Notes under the pieces: model-generated
Seen by the model: the letters and a program-made list of their open reading frames with translations, nothing else
Told to the model about the DNA's origin: nothing
Databases searched by the model: none
From: Lepisosteus oculatus
Lineage: Eukaryota > Chordata > Actinopteri > Semionotiformes > Lepisosteidae
NCBI RefSeq assembly: GCF_040954835.1
Contig: NC_090698.1
Coordinates: 2,726,501 to 2,790,500 of the forward strand
Length of the DNA stretch: 64,000 nt
Reading direction: 5' to 3'
Shown: positions 52,299-63,589 of the stretch, one piece after another
How the letters are laid out: every line of letters begins with the position of its first letter
Numbering within the stretch: the first letter of the stretch is position 1
Program-made: the position numbers and the translations under genes

Positions 52299-55200
52299 CT
52301 GAGGCGAAGAGAGAGGAAGCAGACAGTTACAGCCCTGTCACCCTACAGCTCCGCAGGGTGAGCCTGGCCAGTACCTGGATGGGAGACTCCTGGGAAAGCT
52401 AAGGCTGCTGCTGCAAGAGGTGTTAGTGGGGCCAGCAGGGGGCGCTCACGCTGTGGTCTGTGTGGGTCCTAATGCTCCAGTATAGTGACGAGGACACTAG
52501 ACTGTAAAAAGGTGCTATCCTTCGTATGAGACATAAAACCGAGGTCCTGACTCCCTGAGGTCATTAAAAATCACATCATCCAGGTGGGGCTGCACACTGG
52601 TGGTGGTGGAGGGGATCCCCATTACCTGTAAAGTGCTTTGAGTGGAGTGTCCAGAAAACTGCTATGTAAGTGTGAGGAATTAATTCATTAAAAACAACAG
52701 CATTGTTTTCCGATCTGCTGCACTCTTCCCATCGGAAGGATCCCAGGCCGCTGTGCAGGGAAGGAGAGACGTGCCTTATCCCTCTCCCTCCAGCGCCACT
52801 CGGCCAACACGGCCCAGACCGCAGCGAACAGAGCGACTGCAGTCACAGCTCCTCACGGGTCAGCTGGCAGAGAGCACTTCTCCTTCGCTCACACAGGAAC
52901 AGAGGGGCCGTGTGTGACGGCTCTCCGGCTTCAAGCTGAATTCCGAGCTGTCTCTCGGGACAGTTCCACTCTCTTCCCCTTGCTCCCATTACAATTGCGG
53001 GTCTTTTTCCTCCGCGGTCCTCCTCACAGGACCTCTCTGGGACTTCCCTTTACAGACGAGGGATTCCTGCCACAAGCGCAGCTCGTCTTTTCCCCCCCTG
53101 CTCTAGAAATACAGACACGCAGGCCTTGGGCTCTGAGCGTCCCCTCACTACCTGCGTTCAGAAACAAACTGGCAGCTGCTGTGTTTCTAAATGCAGGAGC
53201 TGGCACTGCCAACTCCTGAATTCAGGGCAAAACAATTAGGTTACCTTTTTTTTTAGTTGTAGGAGAACGGGTGTTTAAGGGAGCCCAGTCTGCTTTGGTT
53301 TTAAAGGTTAAGCAAGGGGTAAAAGGAGGCTCCGCCTCTGCAGCAATGTGATCCACTTCAGATCTTACAGGCTACCTGTGGCAGAATTGTGTAGGCAGAC
53401 GTGTTTTCATTGATAGAATCTGGCACAAGAACCCAGCTGCCAGCAAATCCTGAAGTGGATCAGACTGCCGTGAAACAGGAGTCTTAACGTGTCATTCCTG
53501 CAGCGTGTGACCGGGCTGTGGAGCAGAGCTGGCGGTCAGCTCAACTGACAAAGGAGGAAGAAGGCTGGCGCTGTACCTTGCTCCTCTCTGGGGACGCTCG
53601 TCGTGTCTCCGGGGATGTCCACTGTAAGATGAGCACAGAGATTCACGGGTTTGTGAATGCAGCCCATTTCCACCTCATAGCAACATGCGGCGGGGCTCAA
53701 CACCGCCCCCTGCCCTCTCCAGAATCTCACTGCTTCTGCCCGCCTCTCGGCTTGCCTGCTTGCCCTCGTGTCCCATGATGCCTGATGATGACAGGCAAAA
53801 CAACACGTCTGTCTCAAGGGACTCCTCCTTTAAAGGAAGTGGTAGACTCTGGAGGTGAAGGCATACTCTTTTGCCAGTGCTAATCAGCTCAGTTTACAAG
53901 CCCCCGTCCAGCCCCAAGTCAGGGCCGTTGAACACTTATCAATTGCATGACGTCCTCTATGGAAGGTGTGATCACGTGAGAGAGGTCTCAGGCTAAAGGA
54001 GAGGCACACAAAGCTCAGATTCGCACTTGGGGGATGTGGGCATTGATCCTGCTGCCTCTCGCCTGCTAAGCAAGCGCTCTACCATGTGAGCTAATCTCTA
54101 CCATGTGGTGCACTAACTCATTTCAGGCATGTCGGGGCGCTGGCGGAGTGAGGGGGGGACCGGGGTACCTGAGAGGATTCGGCTGGAGGTCCGATCCGGG
54201 GCATCTGTGGGTGAGGCTGCCCGCTCCGAGGGCGCGAGGCCAGCGTCCTGGGGCACTGCCAGCTCCAGCTGCTCCGTCAGGTTGTCCTGGACCTGCTGCA
54301 GCAGCTGGGAGGGGAACGGGGGTCTGTGGGGATGGAGTGGGCAGAGTGGGCCTTCATGAGAGGGGCGCCGGCTGTTTTCCTCCACCGCTAAACCAGGGAT
54401 CTAATCCCGTCCGGCCCCAGCTCGTCTTCGCTTCTCTTGTCTTAAAGGGGAACTGCCGTCCCCAACATCTCCGTAACAAAATCAAGTCATTGACAGCATA
54501 GAACAAAAATTAACACATTTTGAATTAGCCACAAAATCATGGACTCTGTGAAAGTACTGTAAGTCGCCATGTTGTTGCAAACCGCTGGGAGAGATCGCAA
54601 GAAGCCCTTCCTGCTCGCTAGTCACTGTCATGACTAATGAAGATGCGAAGTACGAGCGAGTGGTACAGCAGACATTTCACTGCAGAAATGTTCCATCGTG
54701 ATAGCATGAGAGTTAACAAGGTACGCCGTGTTTGTCGGCAAAAACGATCTTGAATTAGAGAGCAGAATTTCTATTGGATTAAAAGAGGCATTCTCAAGCC
54801 TGCTTGTTTACAGTGTAATAGTGCCACGTTCTGAATTGCGGAACATGGTGCTGCGTGTACCTGGAAAATTTTGGCTATTTCATGATGTAAATTGGAGGTT
54901 TTACAAATTACTTGATGATGACGTTTTACTTTTAGTGTGGTATGAAATGCCCTTATCAATGCTGATTCTTCCCAACCCTGAAATATTATAGTAGCAGTTC
55001 CCCTTTAAGGTTTGTGGAGGTGTGCATGTGTGGCCAAGAGACACCGTGGTTTCATCTGGGCCAGGCTGCAGGATCTGCACCTCTCGTTCCGGGAATTCGG
55101 GCTTTGAATACATTTGCATGTTTTGTAGCATTAACGTGTGTGCAGTGCTAAACAGAAAGGCTGCTCTCCTTCCTGCAGCCTGCAAGCCTGTAAAACAGGA

Positions 55201-58200
55201 ACTGGCCCTGCGACAGGTGAGCCTGCTGCACTTACAGCGCAGTCCGCATGGTCTCCAGCCTCCTCAGCAGCACGGCCTTCTCTGAGATCATGGCCGCCTT
55301 GCTCAGGAGCTGCCTGACCAGCGCGCGCACGGCCGCCTGGGGGTCCAGCAGGGCCCGGGCCTGGTGAGGCAGGACGCTGGCGGAGAGCAAGGAGAGCAGG
55401 TCCAGGCTCCTCCAGCCCTCCAGGCGCCGCCAGTCGGGCTCCTCCGGCTGGGTGTGGCCCAGCAGGCTGGCCTGCACGCGGTCCCGCAGGTGCGGGGGGA
55501 TGGCGTAGGCCTGGCAGAGCCTCAGCAGGGCCGAGGCGCACCTCTGGTACACGGAGACGCAGGACTGAGCCATGCAGCGCAGCAGAGCGCCGACGACGCT
55601 CTCCAGATCGATCACCTGGGGCTTCGTGGACAGCCAGGGACTGTTGGCGATCTGAGTCAGCAGGTCTTCCTCCACTGGAAGCTCCAGTTCCAGTCCCTGG
55701 ACCTCGATCCCCGGGCCTGGCCTGGCGCCCTTCCTCCCCTTCAGAGCCTGCTCTCTCCTCTTCCTCTTGCTGTCACCCAGGAGCAGGGTGTCCGAGGACT
55801 CAGAGCGGGTCTCCCGGAGATCCTGCAGGTGCCTGAGGAAGGACCTGGACTCCTCCCTGTCCGGGTCAGGGGTGTCCCCGTCTCGACGGCCCCAGCCCCG
55901 GATCACCGAGTTGGGGATGAAGCCATCTGGGGCGATGGGCCATTCTGGGAGAACGGGGGTCATGCAGGGAGTCTGGGGCTGGGGTTGGCTGGTTGGCAGC
56001 ACGATGCTCCCCAGTACAGCCTCCTCCCCGACCGGGGCCTGCCCAGCTGGCTCTGGGACGACTCCTGAAAGAGAGAGGCAGGGGGCGCTGTGGGGCAGCT
56101 AGAGGAGAGGAAACCCGTGAACAGCCTTCAGAGCTTTTTCCTCCTGTGTTGTCGTTGTGATAAGGTAAAGATGTGGCTCTAGTAGTAGATGGCACAGGTG
56201 AGGAAAAAGGAAATTGTTCGTTTTTTTCTGCTGAGTTGAAGCACGAATCGAAAGCTGGGCTGGGGTTTGTTTTGAAACATGTCGTGAAACATCTCGACAA
56301 ACAAAGCCGCCCCCAGGCTGTGCCAAAGGGGGGTTAAGGCCTGGAGGGAGGGGGGGCAGTAAAGGTAACGGGACAAACCTGGTCTGGAGTCCGGCTCCCG
56401 GGCAGTGCCAGTCTTCGGCGACGCCTGCGCTTCCTTCTGCCTCTGCAGGCTGATCCTGGATCTCTTCCGGGGCCTTTCCGGCTTGCTGCTGATGCCAGGG
56501 CCGACAGGCGCCGGCTCCGCACCGGGCCGGGGCGCCGCGTCGCCCCCCAGGGATTCGAGGTGGTACCTGGGCAGGACGGTCACCTGGGCGTCCTCAAGGG
56601 GGACGGGGCGGAAGGGCAGGGGGTCTTCCACGGCGTCGTCCTGCCCCTCCTGCCCCAGCAGGGCGCCCAGGTAGCGGGGGGGCAGGAAGCGGAGGCTGGG
56701 GAGGAGGTAGGTGTTGCCGTTGACGTTGGCCAGCAGGTCGCCCCTGGGGTTGGCAAAGCACACCTGGCTCAGCCGCGCCCCCAGGGTGATTTCGGCCAGG
56801 AGGGTGGCGGCCGAGTCCCACAGCTCGACGGTGCCCTCCGGCCCCGCCGTCACCACCAGCCCCAGGGCCGCACAGTAGTCCAGCGAGGCGATCGGGGGGG
56901 CGCCGGCCCGCTCCGGCTCCACGGCCCGGCCCGTCGGCCCGAGGAACAGCAGGGCGTGGTCGCGGGTCACCGCGCAGACCTGCCCCGGCAGCAGCCGGGT
57001 GTAGAGGAGCGGGCGCGAGCAGCGGATCCGCGCCAGCGGGAGGAGGTCCGCGCGGCGCCGCCCCCAGCGGACCCGCCACAGGCTGAGCAGGTGGTCCGTG
57101 CCGTAGCAGCACAGCTGGGCCTGCCGCCCCCCCGGCAGGCTGCTCATCTGCACCACGGCGCCGTCGTGGGCCTTCCGCGCCAGGGCGTGGCGCCGGGGGG
57201 GCGACAGCAGCGAGACCCTGCCGTTCCTGTGCCCGCCGAGGACCAGGCAGGGCTCGCCGGGCGAGGTCACCGCCTCCAGGCACAGCACCCCGTCCTCGCG
57301 CTCCCCGGACGTGGACAGGAAGTGCTTGGCCGGGCACGGGCACCTCGTGGTGTCCAGCACCAGGACGTCGGCCGAGCCCGTCGCCACGAACAGCTCTTCC
57401 CGACCGGGGTCGTAGGCGTAGTCCAGGGCCTCCTCCAGCAGCAGGAAGGGCCAGGAGAGGAGGACCATCTGCCCGGTGACGGGGCACAGGAGCCGGATGC
57501 CGCCGTCCTGGGTGACCGCCAGCAGCCGGGCGCGCCCCGGCCCGCACTGCACCCGGGAGATCCGCCGCAGCGGGCAGCCGGTGGCGTTGAAGAGGCGGCA
57601 GATGCCCGGCAGGCTCCAGACGGAGAAGGCGCAGGGGGAGGCGCACACGAAGCGGTCCTCGCCCAGGGGCAGCATCTGCGCCACGCCGGCCGGCTCGGCC
57701 AGCAGCTGGCGCAGCAGCTCGCCGGCGCGGCTCCACTCCCTGACCCAGCCGTCCGCCGAGGCCGTGAGGCAGGTGCCGGCGGCGGGGGGCAGCAGCAGGC
57801 CGGTCACGGCGCGGGCGTGCGCGCGGAACTCCTGCAGCAGGCCGCGCGTGTCCCAGCTCCACACCTGCACGCAGCCGGCCGAGTCCCCGGTGTACAGGTG
57901 CCGCTGGGCTGCGCAGGGGGCGCAGCACAGCAGGGTGCCGCGGCTGGCGCCCGCGAAGGCCCGCGTCTCCTGCTTGGTGAGGCAGTCGAAGGCCCGGACG
58001 GCGGCGCCGCAGAGGGCGAACAGCGAGAGAGACTGCCCCTCGGTGGCCAGGCCGCGGACGAAGGTGTCCCGCCGCAGGGAGCAGCAGCTCCAGTCCAGCA
58101 GGCGCGTCACCCCGATCGGCTGCTGCGGGCGGGGCCAGAAGCCCCAGAAGGCGATGAGCCCCACGCCGCCGGTGACGACCTCGCCCGTCTCCTGGCTGTA

Positions 58201-60037
58201 GTGCATGCTGGTGACGGAGCCAGGGCAGGCCGCCCGCTGCAGGAGCCCCACCTGCTGCTTGAGGTCTCCGTACAGGCGCAGCGCCACGTCGCTGCAGTAC
58301 CCCACGAACAGCCGCTGGCCGGGCACGAACAGCAGCCGCTCCACCAGGTAGCCCCCCTCCAGCGGGAAGCTGCCGAACCGCGACATCTCCCTCTCCTCGG
58401 TCTCCACCCAGGCCTCCATCTGCAGCAGACCGACAGGCGTGCAGGGGGTTGCAGGGAGCAGCTGCCTCGCCCCCGCGCGGGTCGTGTGTCAGGGCCCAGC
58501 TGCTGGGCGCTGCTGTGTTTGAGCCGGCTCCGTCGTGGGCTTGGTGTTGTGCAAAGCAAGCGCCATCGTTCCAAGGTGTCTTGTTGATGGGATATGGGAT
58601 GACTGTTTTTTCACCAGCTAGTGGGATGCTTCTTCGAGAGTAAATGAGGTGTTTCTAGTTGACAGACGATTAATGGATTTCAAAGGGGTGAAGATGAGAT
58701 TGTGTCATAACTGCAATCTGCAGGTGCAGGAGTCCCAGGATATATGCTGTGTCTGGATGATTCAATAATAATAATTATAATCATGATAATAATAATAATA
58801 ATAATAATAATAATTGCATTTGTTGATTCAGGGCTTGTCATCTCGAAGGATCTCAGAGCACTTGAGATTAGGGGAGTAGAGAATTTAGGAGTAACTTTAG
58901 GGATTCTTTACTCATTACTGCTCTGACCAAGCAGTCAGGACCCCAGTTTAACACCTCCCTCCTACAGGACAGTGTCCCCCTGTGACCTTCCTGCTGCTCC
59001 CGAGGAAGGAGCGCCACCTGCTGGTCCACCTGCACCACCTGCCTGGTCTCCCCCCCAGCTCTCACATCCCTCCGCCCAGTCCGACAGCTGAGATGGGGCT
59101 GCAGGAGGGTGGAGCTGCTGAGAGACAGTTTCTCTATTTCCTACCCCTGTGCTACAAGAGGAGAATCGGAGAGCACCCCTTCCTGCCCCGCGGTCACGGC
59201 CGGAGGCCAGACCTCGTCTCGCGGTGCAGGGAGACGCACCAGCGTCGGCAGGCGAGAACGGCAGGGAGGAGCACCTCCTGTCTTGTGTTGGGGTGAACAG
59301 GACACAGACGGCGAAGGGCTGTGACGGACGTGTGTATTAAGTGTGTATTTCTTTACCGAGAGAGTAAAAACTCTCTGCCTGCACAACGGACACTGTCTAC
59401 CAGTACCACGTCCGCCACACAACCCGGAGCCCAAGACAGAGCACACTCAAACACCTGTTTCTTGTAGTAGGCCCTGCTCAACACGGTTAATTATACGGTT
59501 AATTATACCCCGCGTTCCAGCGGCAGCGCGCGCTTACCCGGTGCTGCTCCAGCGCGTGCCCCCACAGGAAGCCCACGGCCACGCGGCTGTAGCTGGAGCT
59601 GTGCACGGCCAGGCAGCGCAGGTAGCCCGGGGCGCAGCTGCCGCGGAACGTCATCGCCGGGCTGGCGTCCAGGAACACCGCCTCCTCCTCCTCCTCCTCG
59701 TCCGGCCACCCCGAGGTGTCGCGCGCCTGTCGGGGGTACAAGCACTCAAACCTGGGGCACTCTCTCGCGCCGCAAACCCGCGTCGCTTCGCGGGGTCTGC
59801 GCTCGGGGTTGTGTAAAATTCACACTCGTGACAGCCGTGGCTGCAGGGCAGGTCGCTTCGTGGGGGATCAGAAGCGCGTTGAGACGCGCGTGGAGATCGG
59901 CCCGGCAAGGCAGCCAGCGGTTACCCCGTTTCCGCACCCGTCTGTCACGCGTGGATCCCCAGCCTTACCCGAGACGCCTGTATCTTCTGTTTTATCTGCG
60001 GAAAGAGCGATTTCCACTCGGGGACGATTCTCTTCAT
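51487..60037 (-). CDS. wdr97: WD40-repeat protein, WDR97-like (6 coding exons)
   Basis: Six exons (59969-60037, 59538-59726, 56379-58419, 55236-56064, 54169-54323, 51487-52298) join in phase (0, 0, 1, 2, 1) to 4095 nt, 1364 residues. Starting at MKRIVPEWKSLFPQIK, it has an acidic DEEEEEE patch, then a large single exon with WD40-type blades (about 95-650; blades such as CVQVWSWDTRGLLQEF, LTASADGWVREWSRAGELL, LGGHRNGRVSLL, VTAGPEGTVELWDSAATLL) forming probably two propellers. A basic linker follows, then a helical region (about 870-1045, ALLRCMAQSCVSVYQR...) resembling an ARM-type fold, and a Pro/Arg-rich tail with DSLYKLISRYGFRSPKVQ. Architecture and size fit WDR97 better than the longer coiled-coil-rich WDR87, but I cannot align them; the family is linked to cilia and sperm. 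All splice sites are canonical. Confidence 0.72.
52345..52690 (+). mobile_element. 5S-rRNA-derived SINE, copy B
   Basis: Positions 52353-52396 closely follow 5S rRNA (GCAGGGT, CCTGGCCAGTACCTGGATGG, GAGACTCCTGGGAA), covering the internal promoter region. The body then matches copies A and C and ends in AAAGTGCTTTGAGTGGAGTG and an AT-rich tail. Lies in intron 5 of the WD40 gene, opposite to its transcription. Confidence 0.85.
54027..54097 (-). mobile_element. tRNA-Ala(AGC)-like SINE head
   Basis: The minus strand reads TTAGCTCACATGGTAGAGCG (box A), an anticodon-arm match around CTTGCTTAGCAGG (anticodon AGC) and a box-B region altered to AGGATCAATGCC. The box-B invariants GGTTCGA are lost, so this is a tRNA-derived remnant and not a functional tRNA. 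Confidence 0.55.
54169..54323 (-). CDS. wdr97: WDR97-like coding exon 5
   Basis: Encodes PPFPSQLLQQVQDNLTEQLE through DRTSSRILS. The acceptor CATCCCCACAG is the one that restores the frame from the phase-2 end of exon 4; the inner CTCCCAG acceptor would not. Donor CTCAG then GTACCC. Confidence 0.72.
54446..55004. mobile_element. TTAA-flanked MITE (Kolobok- or piggyBac-type), 559 bp
   Basis: TTAA at 54442-54445 and 55005-55008 flanks a 559-bp AT-rich element with 11-bp terminal inverted repeats, AGGGGAACTGC at the left and its complement at the right. It has no transposase frame. TTAA duplication with purine-start ends suits Kolobok; piggyBac is the alternative. Inserted in intron 4 of the WD40 gene. 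Confidence 0.8.
55236..56064 (-). CDS. wdr97: WDR97-like coding exon 4 (helical region)
   Basis: Encodes a Pro-rich lead, PEWPIAPDGFIPNSVIRGWG, a basic segment, then amphipathic helices (VIDLESVVGALLRCMAQSC, VYQRCASALLRLCQAYAIPP, ALVRQLLSKAAMISEKAVLL) that suggest ARM/HEAT-like packing. Acceptor TCTTTCAG; donor GCT then GTAAGT. Confidence 0.78.
56379..58419 (-). CDS. wdr97: WDR97-like coding exon 3 (WD40 propellers, 2.0 kb)
   Basis: A single 2041-base exon coding residues 87-766. It opens MEAWVETEEREMSRFGSFPL directly after a CTGCTGCAG acceptor and continues in frame from exon 2, so this Met is internal. It carries all recognisable WD40 blades and ends in an RKRSR-rich linker before the donor CAG then GTTTGT. 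A dense CpG composition in the exon opens long shadow frames on both strands. Confidence 0.82.
58764..58812. repeat. (AAT)n microsatellite with SINE-like flank
   Basis: About 15 AAT/ATA triplets interrupted once, followed by TTGCATTTGTTGATTCAGGG and CTCGAAGGATCTCAGAGCAC. The flank resembles a fish SINE tail region, so the run is probably the 3' end of an inserted element. Lies in intron 2 of the WD40 gene. Confidence 0.85.
59538..59726 (-). CDS. wdr97: WDR97-like coding exon 2
   Basis: Encodes 63 residues: ARDTSGWPDEEEEEEAVFLD, PAMTFRGSCAPGYLRCLAVH and the WD40-like VAVGFLWGHALEQHR. Acceptor CCCGACAG; donor CGG then GTAAGC; both ends phase 0. Confidence 0.78.
59969..60037 (-). CDS. wdr97: WDR97-like coding exon 1 (start)
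   Basis: Encodes MKRIVPEWKSLFPQIKQKIQ and ASR. The ATG at 60037 is the first in the frame after an upstream region without splice signals; donor CGG then GTAAGG, phase 0. Upstream exons cannot be fully excluded. Confidence 0.7.
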
Positions 60038-60535
60038 GTTGGCCACCCCACCCGAGATAACAGCTCCGAGGCTCTGCGCTCTGTCGCGCTGTTCTCTGGA
60101 ATCCGCCGTGGGCGAACCGAGTTCGTCACAATAACACAACGACAAGAACTGCTTTTGAAAAATGCACCTTTTTAATTAATTCGGAAACAGAAGACCGGCG
60201 CGGTGTTTTTTTTCTCTTTCCGCGAGTCCACGCTGTGTTCCGCTGATTCCCCCCGTGATTTTTCACGGCTCAGTATTTTAATGCTGCACAGGTGCCACGC
60301 GAGGGCGCAGTGGACCAGGAGCAGAAGCTGAGGGCCCACAGGCCGATCCAGTAATTAATTACAGTCCACTGCAGGACCTGTGTTTCATTCATTATATGTC
60401 CTGTATGGAATAACTATATCATATTAGAATCAATACACTCTCGCATTTATATGCTATATATGTCATCATTTACTTGTGTCAACATTTACACGATTTACTC
60501 GTGGAATGTTTGCAATCATTGTACAATGACGTTTC

Positions 60536-60850
60536 AGAGTCTGCTCCTGAAGACACACCTGGAAGAGTCCTGCTCTTGTAGACACTTGGACGAGTCTGCT
60601 CCTGAAGAAACACCTGGAAGAGTCCTGCTTCAGTAGACACACCTGGAAGAGTCCTGCTCCTGAAGACACACCTGGAAGAGTCTGCTCCTGAAGACACCTG
60701 GAAGAGTCCTGCTCCTGTAGACACTTGGACGAGTCTGCTCCTGTACATACCTGAGTCTGCTCCTGAAGAAACATCTGGAAGAGTCTGCTCCTGAAGACAT
60801 ACCTGGAAGAGTCCTGCTTCAAAAGACACACCTGGAAGAGTCCTGCTCTC
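60536..60850. repeat. 27-29-bp minisatellite upstream of the WD40 gene
   Basis: About 11 units built on CACACCTGGAAGAGTCCTGC and TCCTGAAGA or TCCTGTAGA, with a variant ACACTTGGACGAGTCTGC recurring. Open minus-strand frames across it are repeat artefacts. Confidence 0.93.
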
Positions 60851-62787
60851 ACACACTTTCTGTGCTTTACGCTTTCCAGTCTCTTCTGAAGAAACAGCAC
60901 CATGCTTGTGTTTTTCACCTGAGCGCATGTGGGTTCAAGGTTGCACATGGCTGCACGTGGAGAAGAGGAAGAGGGATGGAATGGAAAGAGCCTGTCAGTG
61001 TGGGTCCTCAGAAACGTCCTGGAACCTGGTGACCTAGATTGGACCCTGTTCTAAATGAAGTCTTGCTGATGATGTTTTACCATCACACACCTTTGCCTGA
61101 AATGAAATGTTTGTGTTGCACATGAGATTTAAATGTTACAGGATGTTCTGGACAAAAGACCTTTTTCATAGAATAATAACTTCGGTCCTGTATTTCACAC
61201 TCTGCCGTCCCACTTCCTCTGGACCCCCTGATGTTATCTGTGTTATTATCTCTGGACCCTAATGTCCTGTTTGCTTCTCTGATTGCTCCCCTGCGGTCTG
61301 CAGAAGATGAAAACAGTTTCTGCACTGAACCATCCGTACGGGGGTCTGCAGTGAGCCATCTGTTTTGTGCTGCCCTGGGGCAGTTGTTTCTCCAGATCGG
61401 GGCTCTGGGCACGAAGGCCCAGCTGTATCAGGAGGAGAGCATTGCTCAGAGTGTGCTCACTGACCCGTTAATTCCCGTTAAGACGCTGGGCCGCTGACTT
61501 GCCCGCGTGCGCGGTTCTCTTTCCCCATGCAGGACGAGAGACGAGTACTGCTCTGGTCCTCACTGTGCCCGGAGCAGCGCTGTCCTGTTGGTGCAGCACG
61601 GACTGTGCTCAAGGTGTTTTTATTTTAAAAGACAGTTTTAACAAAGGGCCGCTCAGGGATGCAGCGGAGGCCTGGGTGAATGGCTTCTGTCTTCAGGCCA
61701 GGCGGCAGCCTGTGAGGGGCTTTTGCTTTGCTCAGCTGGTGCTCGTGTGTACGTGCCTGAGCCCCAGGGTGGCATGGCTCTGGCTGGTGGGGGGGCCTTC
61801 TCCCGTCCTGGCAAAGCTGCCCCCCCCCACACCGGCCCAGGGCAGCAGGGTTATTTCCGGCTGACAGCTCGGTGGGAATTTGCAAGTGTACATGACTGAG
61901 CACGGGGAGGCGGGTGGGCTGACAGCCCTCTGAACTGATGCGTCCGGACAGGGAGGCTAATCCGGCAGACACAGACATCAGCAGGGAGCGGGCCGGACCG
62001 GAGCTCCGGGACACGGACTGTCTGCCCGCTCACCCCCCCCACTCGCACGACCCACCCTCCCAGCTCCTGGGCAACAGGGCCACTCGGCGCTGATTCCGAA
62101 ACCGGGCTCACCCTCAGCGCGCTCGGACCTGCAGGTCAGCCTGGAGTCGATCGCCGCAGCTGAGGCACCCTGGCGGCTGTGCTGGGGGTCAGGGCGACTG
62201 GCCTACCCCGAGCCTGTGACCTTCACACCCGAGGGAAACGGCCCTGCGGGGGCAACGGAACTGTTGGCAGGTGAGCGGCTTGTAAATATAGCGTTGTTCT
62301 TGAGACGAGCGCACTCATCCCTTCTGACACACCCAGGAAGAACAACAGCACAACCTCTCTCTGCCTCTGTCATCAGCGCTCCGACGTCGCTCCCTGCCCC
62401 AGATCAGACTTTAAGCAGCTGTTTATTGACTTTTTTTAATTGCTGCGTGCTCGCCGTTTTACACTCCTGAATTCTAATCCTTTACCGTGACTGGCCCATG
62501 ATGCTCTGCTCCCTGTAATTGCGGTGCCCTGGGCAGGGGCTAGGACACGTGCGATGGCAGCAGGTCGGGTGAGGGGAGACGGCGCGCTGTTCGGGCAGCC
62601 GCCTGCTCCCTGCCGGACGGTCTCCAAGGCGAGGGTCTGTCCCGGGACCAGCAGGCAGGGTGGCAGTGAGTCAGCAGTGCAGCCTCAGTGAGAGACACCT
62701 GCCAGTCAGGAGCTCTGTGTACAGAAGGTTTGCAGTCTAGTGACAGGTGGTACCTGGCTGGTTATGGTCTTGTTGTAATGATCTTTA

Positions 62788-63245
62788 AATAATTGCTTAC
62801 ACTTATATAGCGCTTTTCTGGACACTCCACTCAAAGCGCTTTACGGGTAATGGGGACTCCCCTCCACCACCACCAGTGTGCAGCCCCACCTGGATGATGC
62901 TCCAGTACTCTCCCCACACACCAGCTCTCAGTGGGGAGGAGAGCAGAGTGATGGTGCCAGTTCAGAGATGGGGATTATTAGGAGGCCAAGGCTGGTAAGG
63001 GCGAGGGGGAAATTTGGCCAGGACACTGGGATAACACCCTTACTCTTTTCATCTGATGGATGGCACCTTTTTTCTTACAGTATAGTGTCCTCATCGCTAT
63101 GCTGAGCCCACACAGACTGCAGGGCGAGATTCCCCTACAGGTTCCACTAACACCTCTTCCAGTAGAACCCTTAGTTTTTCCCAGGAGGTCTCCCATCCAG
63201 GTACTGGCCAGGCCCACACCTGCTGAGCTCCCAGTGGGAGATATG
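62788..63245 (-). mobile_element. 5S-rRNA-derived SINE, copy C
   Basis: On the minus strand 63230-63181 reads like 5S rRNA (GAGCTCAGCAGGTGTGGGCC, TGGCCAGTACCTGGATGGGA, GACC). The body and tail match copies A and B, ending in AGCGCTATATAAGTG-type sequence at the left. This is the most complete copy in the window. Confidence 0.87.
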
Positions 63246-63589
63246 GCTGCTGGCTTGTTCTGTTCACAAGGGTTTCCTTCTGGCTCTGCAGTTTCCTCCT
63301 GCAGTTCAAATACGGACCAGCAGGTGTTAGTGTGTCTGTGTCTGCCCTGTGATGGAATGGGGACCCATCCAAGTTGCACCCTGCCTTGTGCCCATTTCTT
63401 GTTGGGATAGGCTCCGGCTTCTCCCGCGACCCTGAGCTGGATGAACTGGTTAGAAAATGGATAGAGATGGGTGGAGAATACGGATTAACTGCCCTTAAAC
63501 TTTTTGGAAATGCTGTAGTCATGCAGCTATAGGGAGGCAAGAGAATGGGTGCCCTCTAGCGGAGGTCCGGTGTACTGCAGGCCGGTGGC

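Larger units (their letters stand above)
60038..63589. other. Intergenic region right of the WD40 gene
   Basis: Moderate CpG content just upstream of the WD40 start suggests its promoter at about 60038-60160. Beyond that are a 27-29-bp minisatellite, non-repetitive sequence without coding signal at about 60.9-62.7 kb, and 5S-SINE copy C. No gene is supported. Confidence 0.6.

Noticed and set aside
54027-54097. Possible functional tRNA-Ala gene
   Set aside because: Anticodon arm and box A are recognisable, but box B has lost its invariant bases and the acceptor stem does not pair, so it is a SINE-type remnant.
54301-54323. Inner acceptor CTCCCAG for WD40 exon 5
   Set aside because: It enters in phase 0, whereas exon 4 ends in phase 2; the CCCCACAG acceptor at 54324-54325 restores the frame.
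56560-58587. A 675-residue plus-strand ORF
   Set aside because: It is the shadow of the CpG-rich WD40 exon on the opposite strand, with an Arg/Gly/Ala-rich composition and no domain.
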